This document shows, in pieces, positions 10,331 to 20,879 of a DNA stretch of 64,000 bases (positions within the stretch are counted from its first letter, which is position 1; every line of letters starts with the position of its first letter). Both the position numbers and the translations under genes were made by a program. The DNA comes from Erigeron canadensis (Eukaryota > Streptophyta > Magnoliopsida > Asterales > Asteraceae): assembly GCF_010389155.1 (NCBI RefSeq), contig NC_057761.1, positions 9,116,501 through 9,180,500 on the forward strand. Direction: 5' to 3'. The notes beneath the pieces were generated by a model that saw only the letters and a list, made by a program, of their open reading frames with translations, was not told the origin of the DNA and did not search any database.

Positions 10331-11522
10331 ACATCTACTTGAAACTAGTTTACATGCCACATAGATCATCTACCATATTACTTATAATTGTTGAACGACT
10401 AATCACGACCAAGCTTCTTATCAAGTCCCCCGGTCTAAGTGGTCAAGATTCCTATCAAGTCACCTAACCCTTTAATAATTAAGCTTCCGGTTAAGTCACC
10501 TAATTAAGATTATAAACTAAGCCTGTTTTTATTTCCTAACCTTTATAATTTAACGGGATTTCTGTTAAGTCACCCAAGCAATTTGGTTTCCTGTCAAGTC
10601 CCCAACCTACTTTAACTAGGTCAAACATAAAAACGGTTCAACAATTACAAGCAAATAGTATCACTACATAGGCATGATCACATTATCCAAACAGATGCAT
10701 TACAATCTAGCTACTCATGGCAAAACACATAACACTAACAATCATTAATAGAAAAGAATCCATAGTAACAATTGCTAAATAAATAGTCTTGCAGCAAAGT
10801 ATGCTAGTAACAATAATAAAAGTACTTAAACAATAAAAAGAGAGAAATCAAACTAAAGAGGTGAATAATTGATGATATCGGATTATTGTTGATCACGCCG
10901 CGGTGACTTACGCATGCACCACACTGAACACTCTCCTAGTTGGTGAAGAATCCTCCTAATTATTGAATGCGACTGCTAATAATTAAATTGAGATTGATAA
11001 TTAATTGATTGTTGGTGCTTGATCTTCTAGATGATATGGAGGTGTTAAGAGGGTTTAGTTCAGATGGAAATACCCTAATAACGACCCCCAAGTCGCCTGG
11101 AGGAAGCAAGCTATGGCCCTAGGGTTTTAGGGGTATTTATAGGTTTTTGGATAAAACCTAGCTGAATTGGGCTCACCAGCAGCGTTGGTGGTTGGGCCTG
11201 ATGGGCCAGCGGTGCTGGGATGCTTGAGGAAGCGGCGCTGGATTTCTCCAGCAGCGCTAGTAGATGACTGGCCAGCGGCGCTGGTGGCTCTTGCTGCACC
11301 TCCCGCGTCTTCGTTCAACTCCGAATCGCTTCCTTGTGTCTTGTAATCATCATAGGCTTCCCTCCTGAGTTACTTGATACCATTTACCCTGTCTCGCATC
11401 TTCCGTGAACCTATATAAACATGCAATTCATTAAGTACTAAAAGTTCCGGAATATTAACTCATTTAGACATAGAAATGAAGCCTTTCAATAGGGGTTTTT
11501 ATCACAATTTGGATGCTCATCA
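10331..11522. other. Right part of G: non-coding, with CCAGCGGCGCTGG palindromes
   Basis: No ORF is supported. A stretch near 10400-10620 repeats AAGTCACC/AAGTCCCC words (several units separated by AT-rich DNA). A GC-rich block at 11170-11290 holds perfect and near-perfect CCAGCGGCGCTGG palindromes. Confidence 0.5.
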
Positions 11523-11527
11523 AGGCT

Positions 11528-13256
11528 GAATATGATGCCAAACTTGCTGCTTTTGAGCTAAGGTTAATTTCTCTTGACTCTTGCTGACTGGCCTCAGTTT
11601 CTACCAGACGGGATGATTCTGATTCCGATGATTACCTCGAGGGGGAGAACCAAGGAGATGGTCAAGCCAATGTAGATACGGCAAGAGTTGAAGAAACGAA
11701 GGTTGATGTAGAGATGGGGGGAAGGAATGAAGGTAGAAATGTTGATATGGTTGAGGATGATCAAGCTGAGTTAGATAGATTAGCCGTGTGTAGGGCTAGA
11801 TCTGATGAAATGTGGAAAGGACTTGGTTTGAATGTTGAGGAAATTGAAAATGCTGAACAAAGGGAGGAAATAAGGAAAAGGCTGGAAGAGGTGTTTGGGA
11901 TAGGAGAGATAGAAGGATAGGAGGAAGAAAATGAGTTTATTGATGAAGATGTAGTTGATGAGGCTCTAATAGAATTTGCTTAAGGAGAGGCTGACACAGA
12001 AGCTATTAAAGACAATATAGTGTTAACTGTTTCGGAATTTGTTGAGACTCAAAAATCAACTGATGAACCAGTGTTTGAAGAATTCGCTGATCTTGATTAT
12101 TTTACCATTGGTACTTCAGGAAGAAATGAAGCTGAAGAGTCAATGGTTACATCTGTGTCTACTCCGAAACAATACTCTTTTAATGATTTTGAAGGGTTTG
12201 ATGAGCTAAGAAAAACTCCAGATGTTATCTCTCAAGATTTCAAAAAGTCTACATTTAAACTAGTGTTAAGAAAAGCTATCATTTATAAAGAAGAACCACT
12301 TCCCGACTACTTCCCTACAGAACTAACCGAAGAACAATGGAACTTCGTGAATAGGGGGTACTTCCTCAGAGATTAAGCTAGAATGGTTGCACTTGGTATT
12401 AAGCCAAAGCAAGCTGCAATCAAGTTAAGATTCTTGGAGGAAAGAGCATTTCCAATCTTCTGCGGAGCTACTAAGGTTGTCAAAGTGGGAAGACCGGAAT
12501 TTGCTGCTATGTACAAGTTTAAGGATCCAAAACAAGTTGTAGAATACAGATCTCTCCTTAAACTTGCTGATAGCTACAATCCAAGTATTCTTGAAGATCA
12601 GAGGAAGTACAGGATTGTGGTGCTAATCAGAGTGATCTTGATAAGAAAGACTCACATCTCGATACCTTGTTTTCATGTCAAGACAAAGAATGGCTTGATT
12701 TATAAATTCAATGAAGCTCATTTCAAACTTCTGCCGGTTGATGACTTAATTTTCCTCTACAACCACTATGTGAATGCTATTTAAAGATATCATGAAGATC
12801 TGATTGCCTTTTATGCAGTAAAGAGATACATGTCTAGCGTCATTCAACATGCATCATTGGAAGATTTTCAGATTGGGTTTGAGTTGGTTAAGAGGAAGAT
12901 TAATGTTCCGTATCCAGATCAAAGTCTTTACACAGAAGATATAGAAAGGTTGAATATTGGTCATGTTCTCAAGAAACCAACACTTGGTGTAATATTTTTT
13001 AACAGCAGGAAAAAGAAGATCTTTCTTAAAACGTGTGACCTTGCTTCTTACTCTGATGGAACCCTTGAATTATGTAAGAATGTGTTGTTTTGCTTATCTG
13101 AAGATGAAGAGTCAGATCAGAATAAAGCTCTACTTGATAAAGTAATCAGCAAGATTGATAAGAGGTTGGGTTTCAGAGAGAGTATTATAATGCTAAGGGA
13201 AGCAAAGAATGTTAAGAAATCTAAGTACATTGAGAGGAGAAAAGGAGGATGTTAGA
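11528..13256 (+). pseudogene. Element B downstream accessory ORF, 3' part
   Basis: Continuation of the accessory protein after insertion G. In order: a coil (EYDAKLAAFELRL), an acidic region (11714-11990), then a folded-looking C-terminal region with FVNRGYFLRD, an IKLRFLEERAFPIFCGATKV segment, LIYKFNEAHFKLLPVDDL, and finally SLEDFQIGFELVKRKINV ... SYSDGTLELCKNVL ... KRLGFRESIIMLREAKN. The last block resembles the EDFQ...SDGTL...R-motif C-terminus that I recall from predicted retroelement proteins in composites. Stops lie near 11585, at 11918-11920, near 11980, at 12374-12376 and at 12782-12784. Function is unknown. Confidence 0.65.
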
Positions 13257-13454
13257 TCAAGTATGAACCTAGTAATGTTTTGGGACCACACAACATTCCT
13301 CCTAGAGACTATGAAGCAAACATGGTGGTCCCCGAAGATAAACCTAAAGGTGACAACAGGTTCTAGCATCCACATGAGAAAAGACCAAGGAATCGAGCCT
13401 AAAGACTATTGATGCTTGGATACATTTTTAACAAATTACTACTAAGGGGGAGAT
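13257..13454 (+). other. Element B 3' untranslated stretch and polypurine tract
   Basis: About 190 non-coding bases after the accessory ORF end in ACTAAGGGGGAGAT (13441-13454), a polypurine tract immediately upstream of the LTR. Confidence 0.7.
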
Positions 13455-13727
13455 TATTAGAAACATAATTTCTAGTAGTTGATTTGTATGTTTATAATAT
13501 TTTGTACTTGTTTGTATTTCTCATAAGTATGGAAGGGGGACTAGTTTAATTATATAGGAAGTATATAAAGTCCCATCCATAGCTTTGAATTGAAACTTTG
13601 AACACATTTCATGCTATCCAATCTTTCTACACACTTACTTTTCTCTCTCGGAATCTACACACACTAACACACACACAACCTCCATTAACAAACACTAATA
13701 CACATAGTAAAGCTCAAATTCATTACA
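13455..13727 (+). repeat. Element B 3' LTR
   Basis: About 273 bp from TATTAGAAACATAATTTC (canonical TGTTAG, here TG to TA) to CAAATTCATTACA. It is preceded by a PPT and contains a TATA-like TATATAAAGTCCC near 13562 and a CA-rich ACACACTAACACACAC tract, the same layout as the A/F LTRs but a different sequence. The sequence after 13727 has no PBS and continues directly as gag, so this is a 3' LTR abutting element C. The matching 5' LTR is not found in the window. Confidence 0.65.
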
Positions 13728-14880
13728 GTTTGTATCCCAGTCTGGTCCATCTACTTCTTATAACAAACCTGATGATAATAATCAATGCATGGTTGCTGAA
13801 GAGAAGTGGGTTCCCTCTGATGACTCATCAGTTGATGATGAAGAGAAAAGAGATTGTTGTTATATGGCTCTGGCTGATCAAGAGCATATGTTGAAATAAG
13901 ATGTCACATCTCGAAGATGGGTGGACATTGTCATTAAAAAGGTAATTGATTATGATAAGGAGGTTGATCCTAAATTAAAATTGGACATTGCTGAAACTCT
14001 AAACTCTGATTTAATCTTTGTTGAAACTGTTCGAACTGAAATGACAAATAATTTTGAAGCAGATTTCTCTGAAATGTCAAACTTACAATCTAAGTTAAAA
14101 GAACTTCAAGATATTGAATTGGCCTTTAAAGCACAAGTTTTGGTCGCTGAACAACTGGTACAAGAAAAACAAGACATGGAAATAATCTTAGAAAAAGAAA
14201 AAATGAAAAATGGGTAACTAAATCATGGCTTGAAACAAAAAAGCCATATGATGCTAGAGTTAATCAATTTCCATCTCAAAATAGCTATTTAGATGGAAAT
14301 ACCCATGTTGCAGCTTTAATTCTACTAATTGACCATTTACCAGAAGTCAAACCCATTACCATTTATGATGAACCCAAGACCCCCAAAACTAGTGTTATTC
14401 CACCAGTTCAATTGTCTGAGGTGAAAACTGGAGCACCCCAGATGACTGCTCCAGTAAAAAAGGTTTAGCAGAATAAAACTTTGTCTCAATCTGCCTCTAA
14501 TGAACCTTAGGTTAAGAAAAAGAAGAATGTTGCCATACCTAAGCCTAAAGTCCAGACATTTGGAAAGGCTCAAGTCTCATCTGAAGAAAAAACTTTGTTA
14601 AGGGTAGAGAGCTAGTTTCAACTACTGGCTTGACAAGTCCAAAGCTGTAATGCAAGATTAAACAACTTTGAACGTACTTCATCTGGCCCTAAACAAAATT
14701 CTAAACATCTTTCAAAGAATGATAAAAAGATAGCTTCTATTGAGAAAAAGAAAAAGGTTTCAAAACTATCAACTTCAGTAGTCTTTTCAACTAAGACTAC
14801 TATTGAAGAAAGTGAACTCAACCAGATACCTCCAGGGATCCATATGGCAGGATCCAAGGAACCCATCTGTTGATGGCTTC
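13728..14880 (+). pseudogene. Element C: gag C-terminal region
   Basis: The frame reads FVSQSGPSTSYNKPDDNN, then CMVAEEKWVPSDDSSVDDEE and CCYMALADQEHMLK, which is the conserved block downstream of the Sirevirus zinc knuckle. After a stop near 13898 a coiled-coil segment follows (13921-14215; LQSKLKELQDIELAFKAQVL), then about 660 bases of Lys/Ser/Pro-rich linker with several stops. The zinc knuckle and capsid part are missing on the left, where the B LTR abuts; the missing half may be the gag fragment at 3873-4807. Not functional as it stands. Confidence 0.75.
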
Positions 14881-14883
14881 CCA

Positions 14884-14914
14884 AAACTAACTAATTATTC
14901 TGGTGGATGTGCAG
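14884..14914 (+). promoter_or_regulatory. Element C gag-pol boundary, AAACTAAC...TGTGCAGGG
   Basis: AAACTAAC is followed 14 bases later by GGATGTGCAGGG and then the protease frame. The same words occur at the same boundary in E1 (44827-44855) and E2 (55907-55935). The arrangement resembles a branch-point-like CTAAC plus a 3' splice acceptor, but the role is inferred. Confidence 0.45.
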
Positions 14915-14929
14915 GGCGATTAAAAGAAA

Positions 14930-16318
14930 TATATTTGGTATCTTGACAGTGCTGCTGGCAAGACAATGATCGGATGTAAGACCTTGCTGGAGGAGTTCAC
15001 AGTTTCTGATGGACCCTCCATTACTTTTGGAAATGATGGTTGCGGAAAACCTGAGGGGTATGGTGTCTTGAACAATGGACAAGTCAAATTCAGACGGTGG
15101 CTTATGTGAATCGTTTGAAATATAACCTGATCAGTGTGAGCCAACTGTGTGATGATGTCTACCAGGTTCTGTTTAATGTTTCTCAGGGCATTGTATTCAA
15201 TAAGGACTGGAAGGTAGTATTGATTCCTCCCAGAAAAGGGAATGTGTATGTGAGGGATATGGAAAGCTCTCACTCAGAGTAGTGTTTCTATACAAAAGCT
15301 GATGAAGACACAAATTGGTTATGGCATAAAAGGTTATCCCATTTAAATTTAAAAAATATTAACAAGTTGTCAAGAAAACAACTTGCAGATGGGATACCTT
15401 CAGTTTCATTCAAAAAGGAAAGGCCATGTCCAGGATGTGAGATGGGAAAGCAGAAACGTGTCAGTTTCAAGACTAAGCAGAATTTTAGCATTTCTGAACC
15501 ACTTCATATGCTTCATATGGACCTCTTTAGTCCAGTGAATGTTCAGACTCGTGATGGTAAAAGATTTACCCTGGTGATTGTTTATGAATATTCCAGATTT
15601 TGTTGGGTGATCTTTCTCAGGTCGAAAAGAGAAGCTGTTGTTGAAATCATCGCTCTTATTAAGCAAATTGAATTGAAGTATAAGCAAAAAGTGCGTCAGT
15701 TAAGAAGTGATAATGGAACAGAATTCCAGAATGCAACTCTGGAGAAATTCTGTATTGACACTGGCATCTCTCAGATCTTCTCATCAGCATGAACTCCAGA
15801 GCAGAATGGAGTTGTAGAATGAAAGAACAGAACGCTTATAGAAGTTGCCAGAAGTATGCTTGCTAAATCTAGTCTTCCTACCAGTTTCTAGGCTGAGGCA
15901 ATTGCTACTGCTCGCCATACCCAGAATCGATCAGTGTATGTGAAGCGACACTAGAAGACATCCTATGAAATATTAAGAAATAGAAAACCAAATATTGGTT
16001 ATTTTCACGTTTTTGGATGTCCAGTCTACATCCTTAACGACTCCAGTCAGTTAGGCAAATTTGATGCCAAAGCTGATGAGGGATATTTCTAAGGATATTC
16101 ACCCATTCTCAAATCCTTCAGAGTCTACAAGAAGAGACTGGAAAGGGTTCAGGAGTGAATCCACGTCACATTTGATTAATCAAACAATGCAATCAATAAA
16201 AAGCCAACCCTTAATTCTCCCCCAGAAAATCCAATTATCCTCTGTAAATCAGATCCTATCAACTACAATAAAGATACATCTGAAGAAGTTTCCAGTCATC
16301 CTGATCTGATTCCCTGAT
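14930..16318 (+). pseudogene. Element C: protease and integrase
   Basis: Protease begins WYLDSAAGKTMIG, where the usual active-site block DSGCSRHMTG is degraded but the catalytic Asp stays. It runs to YNLISVSQLCDDVYQ in another frame from about 15097. Integrase follows: the HHCC-type zinc region (LWHKRLSHLNLKNI ... PCPGCEMGKQKR), the first catalytic Asp in LHMLHMDLFSP, the second in LRSDNGTEFQN, and the Glu in TPEQNGVVE. Downstream are FGCPVYILNDSS and GKFDAKADEGYF. Lesions include a frameshift near 15090 and stops at 15280-15282, 15790-15792 and several between 15820 and 16150. Clearly dead, domain order normal for copia (PR-INT-RT-RH). Confidence 0.9.
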
Positions 16319-18027
16319 CTTAAATGTAAAGGGAAATCGTCTGAATACTTGCACTGATATCGTTGTTCGAAACAATCCTGGTCATTACTCTAAGTGGACA
16401 AAAGCTTATCCTATTGATCAAATCATAGGTGACTCAAGTAGAGGGGTTCAGACCAGAAGAGCCTCCGGTGAACAATGTTTATATGTCAGCTTCTTATCAC
16501 TGATAGAACCAAAGAAGATTGACGAGGCTATAGAAGATCCAAACAGGGTTATAACTATGCAAGAAGAGTTACACCAGTTTGAAAGGAACAAGGTATGGTA
16601 CCTGGTCCCTTTCCAGTTGGCAAGAAAGAATCAATTGGAACAAGATGGGTCTTTAGGAACAAGGTAGATGAAGATGGCCACGTCATCAGAAATAAGGCCA
16701 GACTGGTAGTACAAGGGTACTGCCAGTCAGATGTTGATTTTGATGAATCTTTTGCTCCAATGGCTAGACTTGAAGCAATCAGAATTTTCTTAGCATTCAC
16801 TGCTCATCATCAATTCAAAGTCTACCAGATGGACGTAAAGAGTGCATTTTTATATGGAAAATTGGAAGAAGAAGTTTATGTCAAGCAACCACTAGGCTTC
16901 ATTGATGAAAAGCACCCTCACTGGGTGTATCGTCTGGACAAAGCACTTTATGGTCTAAGACAAGCCCCAAGAGCCTGGTATGATACTCTGACTAAACATT
17001 TGTTGAAACATGGTTTCAAAAGAGGTGCAATTGACAATACCTTATTTATTTTTCGTGAAAAAGGTAATCTTCTACTAGTACAAATTTATGTTGATGATAT
17101 AATTTTTGGGTGTACAGATGAAAATATGTGCAAGAAACTTTAAAACATCATGTCCTCTGAATACGAAATGAGTTTAATGGGTGAATTAACATATTTTCTA
17201 GGACTCCAGATTAAACAAATAGATGATGACATTTTTATTAATCAGGAAAAATATGTTAGAGATCTTTTAAAGAAATATGATATGAACTCTTCACCATCTA
17301 AAACCACTCCAATTTTTGCACCACTCACTCTGGACTCAAATCCAGATGGAAAACCACTGAACTTCACTATCTATAGAGGCATGGTAGGTTCACTGATGTA
17401 TTTAACTGCCAGTAGACCAGACATAAGGTTTGCAACATGTTTATGTGCCAGATATCAGTCTAATCCAAAAGAATCTCATATGCTTGCTGTAAAGCGCATA
17501 CCGAAATACCTTAAAGGTGTCCCCAGTTTCGGACTTTGGTACTCCAAAGGCTCAGGAATGGATCTAATGGGTTATTCAGATTCAGATCATGCAGGTTGTA
17601 AGATAGACTGGAGATCCACTACTAGTGGATGTCATTTCCTTGGTGGCAAACTAGTCAATTGGACCAGTAAGAAGCAAACTTCAGTTTCATTGTCAACTGT
17701 TGAAGCTGAATATGTGTCTGCAGCCAGTTGTTGTGCTCAGATACTCTAGATGAAGAACCAGTTGCTTGATTATGGTATTAAATATTCGAAACTCCAATAT
17801 TTTGTGATAATATCAGTACCATTGGTATCTCCAACAATCCAGCCATGCACTCCAAGACGAAACACATTGATGTCAGGTATCATTCTATTCGAGATCATGT
17901 TATGAAAAATGACATAGAAATCCATTTTATTCCCACTGACAAACAACTCGCTGACATTCTTACTAAACCTCTGGATGTAAAAACTTTTGAACATCTTGTT
18001 GGTGAGTTGGGAATGTTGAACCCTTAA
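16319..18027 (+). pseudogene. Element C: reverse transcriptase and RNase H
   Basis: RT reads through [70 protein letters not shown] and the catalytic [15 protein letters not shown] at 17141-17143 follows KKL, after which the same frame resumes with EYEMSLMGELTYFLGLQIKQ. RNase H carries GYSDSDHAGCKIDWRSTTSG and STVEAEYVSAASCC, then a TAG at 17747-17749. A frameshift near 17790 moves the remaining C-terminus (KTKHIDVRYHSIRDHV ... ADILTKPLDVKTF ... LGMLNP, stop 18025-18027) to a third frame. The first 180 bases are poorly conserved linker. Confidence 0.92.
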
Positions 18028-18028
18028 A

Positions 18029-18158
18029 TCTCGAACCTTGTTATGAACGCCTTTATGACACTGGCTTGGTTCTTTGATTTCCAGATTTGTAAATCTATAC
18101 CAGTAAAGTTATCGAACGCCTTTGTGATACTATTTTACACTGATAGATTTATGGATCA
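18029..18158 (+). repeat. Element C: two GAACGCC-core hairpins just after pol
   Basis: Hairpin 1 (about 18027-18080): arms AAATCTCGAACC and GGTTCTTTGATTT around ATGAACGCCTTTATGACAC. Hairpin 2 (18084-18157): arms GATTTGTAAATCTATACCAG and CTGATAGATTTATGGATC, inner pair GTAAA/TTTAC, around ATCGAACGCCTTTGTGATAC. Arm sequences are unlike those of A, B or F; the core is shared. Confidence 0.8.
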
Positions 18159-18159
18159 C

Positions 18160-19007
18160 CATTCCAGGAGGAAGACTCGGACTACATTATTTTTGGTGTC
18201 TAAATTTTAGGGGGAATTTATTAATTTATTTTCTCACTGGACAAATTTTCTAGAAAATGTTTCTGGTACCTTGTAAATGCGTCCCTCTCACCGATACTGG
18301 ATAAGTTGACGTGCATGTTTGAGGTAACTTTAGTCGCTTTGTAAATGTGTCCCTCTCATTTGTCTATATTAGTTGATGTGCGTGTTTGAGGTTACCAGTA
18401 TGGTCTAATCTGGGTACTTACTGGAGTGTCCCTTCTGTGTACCATCAATACATATTTCACTGGCCTAATCCACCAGTGATACTGGAGTGTCCAGTCAACC
18501 TCCAGATGCATTGAAATGAGTCATGGTGTGTCAGTCACAATATTTTAATACTTGATGTTAGTGCGTGCCATACATACAAACTCTTTAAAACGGACAGTTA
18601 CTGTTCATCTTACGTGGCATGACTTTTTCAACTTAAATTGATGGTTTTGTAACCTTGGGAAGACAATAAGTGCAAGTTGGTAATTTTGTGGGCTGTCACC
18701 CGTAATACATTTATGTGTGATGGGAAACATTAAATGCAGACGCCAAAACCGATCAAAATTGTTTTGAAATATTTCAAATTTACTGTTTTGAATTCCATTT
18801 TCTCTCTCCTTTATAAATACCCATATTTACTTTCACTTTTCTTTTTATCTCGAAAATCATTTACTCTCAAATCTTCAAAATTCCTTCATTTACTCATTTT
18901 TTAATTCAATTTCAATCATATATCTCTCTCTTATTTACTGCATTTCATCATCGATATCTTCAATTCTTTATAAACCCTAATTTTTCAGTTACAATTTCTA
19001 TATTCAA
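18160..19007 (+). other. Element C: non-coding spacer between pol and accessory ORF
   Basis: No ORF is supported. A purine tract TTTTAGGGGGAAT lies near 18206-18218. A roughly 68-bp unit is repeated twice from 18271 and 18339 (TTGTAAATGYGTCCCTCTCA ... GTTTGAGGT). Short CCAGT/ACTGG words recur between 18410 and 18500. A pyrimidine-rich stretch precedes the accessory ATG. Confidence 0.6.
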
Positions 19008-19536
19008 ATGGCTCCTAGACAATCGAACTCAGATAAAAATCTGCTCACAAACAATTATACTCCTTCCTGTTGCTGTTATTAAAGCTCATGATATCATTAT
19101 TGATTCTGACAAAATTAGAATCAATATGCATAATTAGATGGCAAAGCTTGCTGGAACTCATGGTGCTCAAACCATCATCGGACGACTAAACTCATTCTTT
19201 CTGAGTTGTCCACTCTATGGGGCTCTGACCATGAACCCAGGAAAAATGTACCATGGTTATTTATGTGAACTCTGGTACACAGCCCATTTCAAGGCTGGTG
19301 ATGAAAACACCATTCATTACACTCTCAAAAAGGGATCTCATTCACTTCAACTAAATGTTAATACAATTCCAGATGCCTATCGCTTGAATTATTTCGCTGA
19401 AAATGAATTGCCTCTACAACTTCCATCTGGCATCAATCACAGGGAAGTATGTAGAGAAATGGGTCATTCTGACATTCTTGATTCTGATTTTGAGAAGGAG
19501 ACAAGAGTCAAGAAGAAGAAGAGCAGAAGAAAGTAG
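19008..19536 (+). pseudogene. Element C downstream accessory ORF, N-terminal stump
   Basis: It begins near ATG 19008 (MAPRQSNSDKNLLTNN), changes frame, and from 19138 reads MAKLAGTHGAQTII, then FFLSCPLYGALTMNPGKMYH, CELWYTAHFKAG and SLQLNVNTIPDAYRLNY. The block ALT-N-P ... LW-T-A ... L-L matches the N-terminal module of the B (5991) and E1 (50150) accessory proteins by eye. It ends in a Lys/Arg-rich tail (KKKKSRRK) at a stop near 19536, far short of the full ORF, so most of the protein is deleted before the LTR. No membrane span seen. Confidence 0.65.
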
Positions 19537-19847
19537 ACAAGCTCTAAAGTTCCTAAAGAGGTTTTTTTTTTTGCCACCACTTAGGATGACAAACGAAGAC
19601 TTGAAGACCATATCTAGATGCTGATGTCAAAGGGAAGACTATTAATGCAAGATTCTCAGTAACATGAGCATTCTAGATATGTGAAGTATATTTATATATA
19701 TTTGAGTCTTGTAATATATTTTGTAATTACCGTTTGTCAATAATATTACCTTGGCATATATTGTTGATCATTTTATGATCCTTTTATGTTTGAATATTTT
19801 TTTATTATTTGTGTTTTACAGGTTCTAGACATAACATGTAAAAAGTC

Positions 19848-20170
19848 ATTAAGTTAATATTGTTGTTGTGTTTTACAGCAGTAAGTATATTAACTTAATG
19901 TACTTCCAAAGGGAAGTTAACATAACTGTTGGTGTTGCGTATTAACTGTTGTAGAAACGTTATCTTAAATATATACTTCCAATAGGTAATATTGATGACG
20001 TTGTGCTGCATATTCACAGCAGTAGAAACGCTGTCATAGCTAATGTTGGTTCTGCCTATATTGGCTGAGTTAGTGTCAGTATTGCGTCTTGACAGCAGTG
20101 AAGACATTAACTCTGAGTGTAATGACGGTATTACGTCTCGAGAGCAGTGAAGACATTCACTCAAATATCC
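19848..20170 (+). repeat. GCAG-core hairpin array in the C LTR
   Basis: Five successive hairpins. Inner cores resemble TGYG(T)n-ACAGCAGTAGAAAC. Outer arms change from unit to unit; the first is ATTAAGTTAATAT paired with ATATTAACTTAAT. The same array, better conserved, is at 34294-34580. Confidence 0.75.
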
Positions 20171-20177
20171 TAAGTGT

Positions 20178-20355
20178 TATTTGAGGGTTCTAGGGAACAA
20201 GAAAAAGTTTGCTTGTTCAAGAAAACACTCAAATGCATTTGAGAGTTTCTGGGAACAAGCAAAAGTTTGCTTGTTCGTGAGAACTATCAAATGGTTTGAG
20301 AGTTTCTATGGAAACAAGCAAACGTATGCTTTGTCCACAAGAACTCTCAAACAGT
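20178..20355 (+). repeat. Nested AACAAGC hairpins with CTCAAA/TTTGAG outer arms
   Basis: Three units alternate inner palindromes (the clearest is GAACAAGCAAA at 20253-20263 with TTGCTTGTTC at 20267-20276) and outer TTTGAG/CTCAAA arms. The D LTR has a decayed version at 34590-34750. Confidence 0.75.
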
Positions 20356-20751
20356 TTGTGTGTTCAGGGATATACACAAACAGCCCAAAACCCTAATGGG
20401 CTTGGCTTTAAGAAGCACGCAAACCCAACTGGGTTTTCATATATGGGTGTGTGTTCATGCGTGTTCCAACAATAGTGTAGAGAGAGAAATAAGCAAATAC
20501 TAGAGAGAGAAAACTAAGAACACACATAGTTGATCTTATGGGTAATACTCGTCTCACGTACGAACCATAAAACACACACCCAGCCCCGAACGGCTCGTAG
20601 ACTTAGATTAGCACGTTTTTGGTAAGGTTTGTCCGGAAAGCTGTTCCCCGAGTGTTATAGAAACCGTGGGTTATCTCGAGGAATTCCGCACCTCGACATA
20701 TCCTTAAGTCAATCTCAGTTTGATAGAAGTTCAAGACTCGAGGGACTTACA

Positions 20752-20879
20752 AGCAAAAACATGAGCATTCCGATGATTCTAAACAATCCAAATGAAGCAA
20801 CAACTTACAGCCACAATGCACATCTTCTTACTCATCTTAATGTTTAAAATATCTAGTTGGTGAAAAATTTCACCTAAAG
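20752..20879 (+). other. Short unassigned stretch between LTR and LINE
   Basis: About 130 bases with no recognisable feature beyond a chance open frame. Confidence 0.4.

Larger units (their letters stand above)
8448..11522. mobile_element. Insertion G: 3.1-kb TGATGAGC...GCTCATCA element, probable solo LTR
   Basis: It begins TGATGAGCGG and ends GCTCATCA, giving 8-bp perfect terminal inverted repeats of TG...CA type, and it is flanked by the 5-bp duplication AGGCT (8443-8447 and 11523-11527). Coil-coding sequence of the B accessory ORF continues on both sides. TG...CA with a 5-bp TSD indicates an LTR; the TGATGAGCGG start and an internal segment around 8545-8605 (CCGATCGTTTATAGTATAGC ... GGTAAGACCAGG) recall the long LTRs of Tat/Ogre-type Ty3/gypsy elements. 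I see no direct-repeat pair inside it, so it is best read as one long solo LTR, or a non-autonomous derivative. Confidence 0.7.
19640..20751 (+). repeat. Element C 3' LTR (1.1-kb C/D family)
   Basis: About 1,112 bp from TATTAATGCAAG (canonical TGTTGGTGCATG) to GAGGGACTTACA. It is preceded by the PPT-like GTCAAAGGGAAGAC and matches 34084-35186 over its whole length. It contains two hairpin arrays (listed separately), a likely promoter near 20440 and a terminal segment with GGTTATCTCGAGGAATTC. The following sequence has no PBS, consistent with a 3' LTR. Confidence 0.8.

Noticed and set aside
13598..13894. Plus-strand open frame spanning the B LTR and C gag
   Set aside because: It crosses an LTR boundary; the true gag frame here is a different one.
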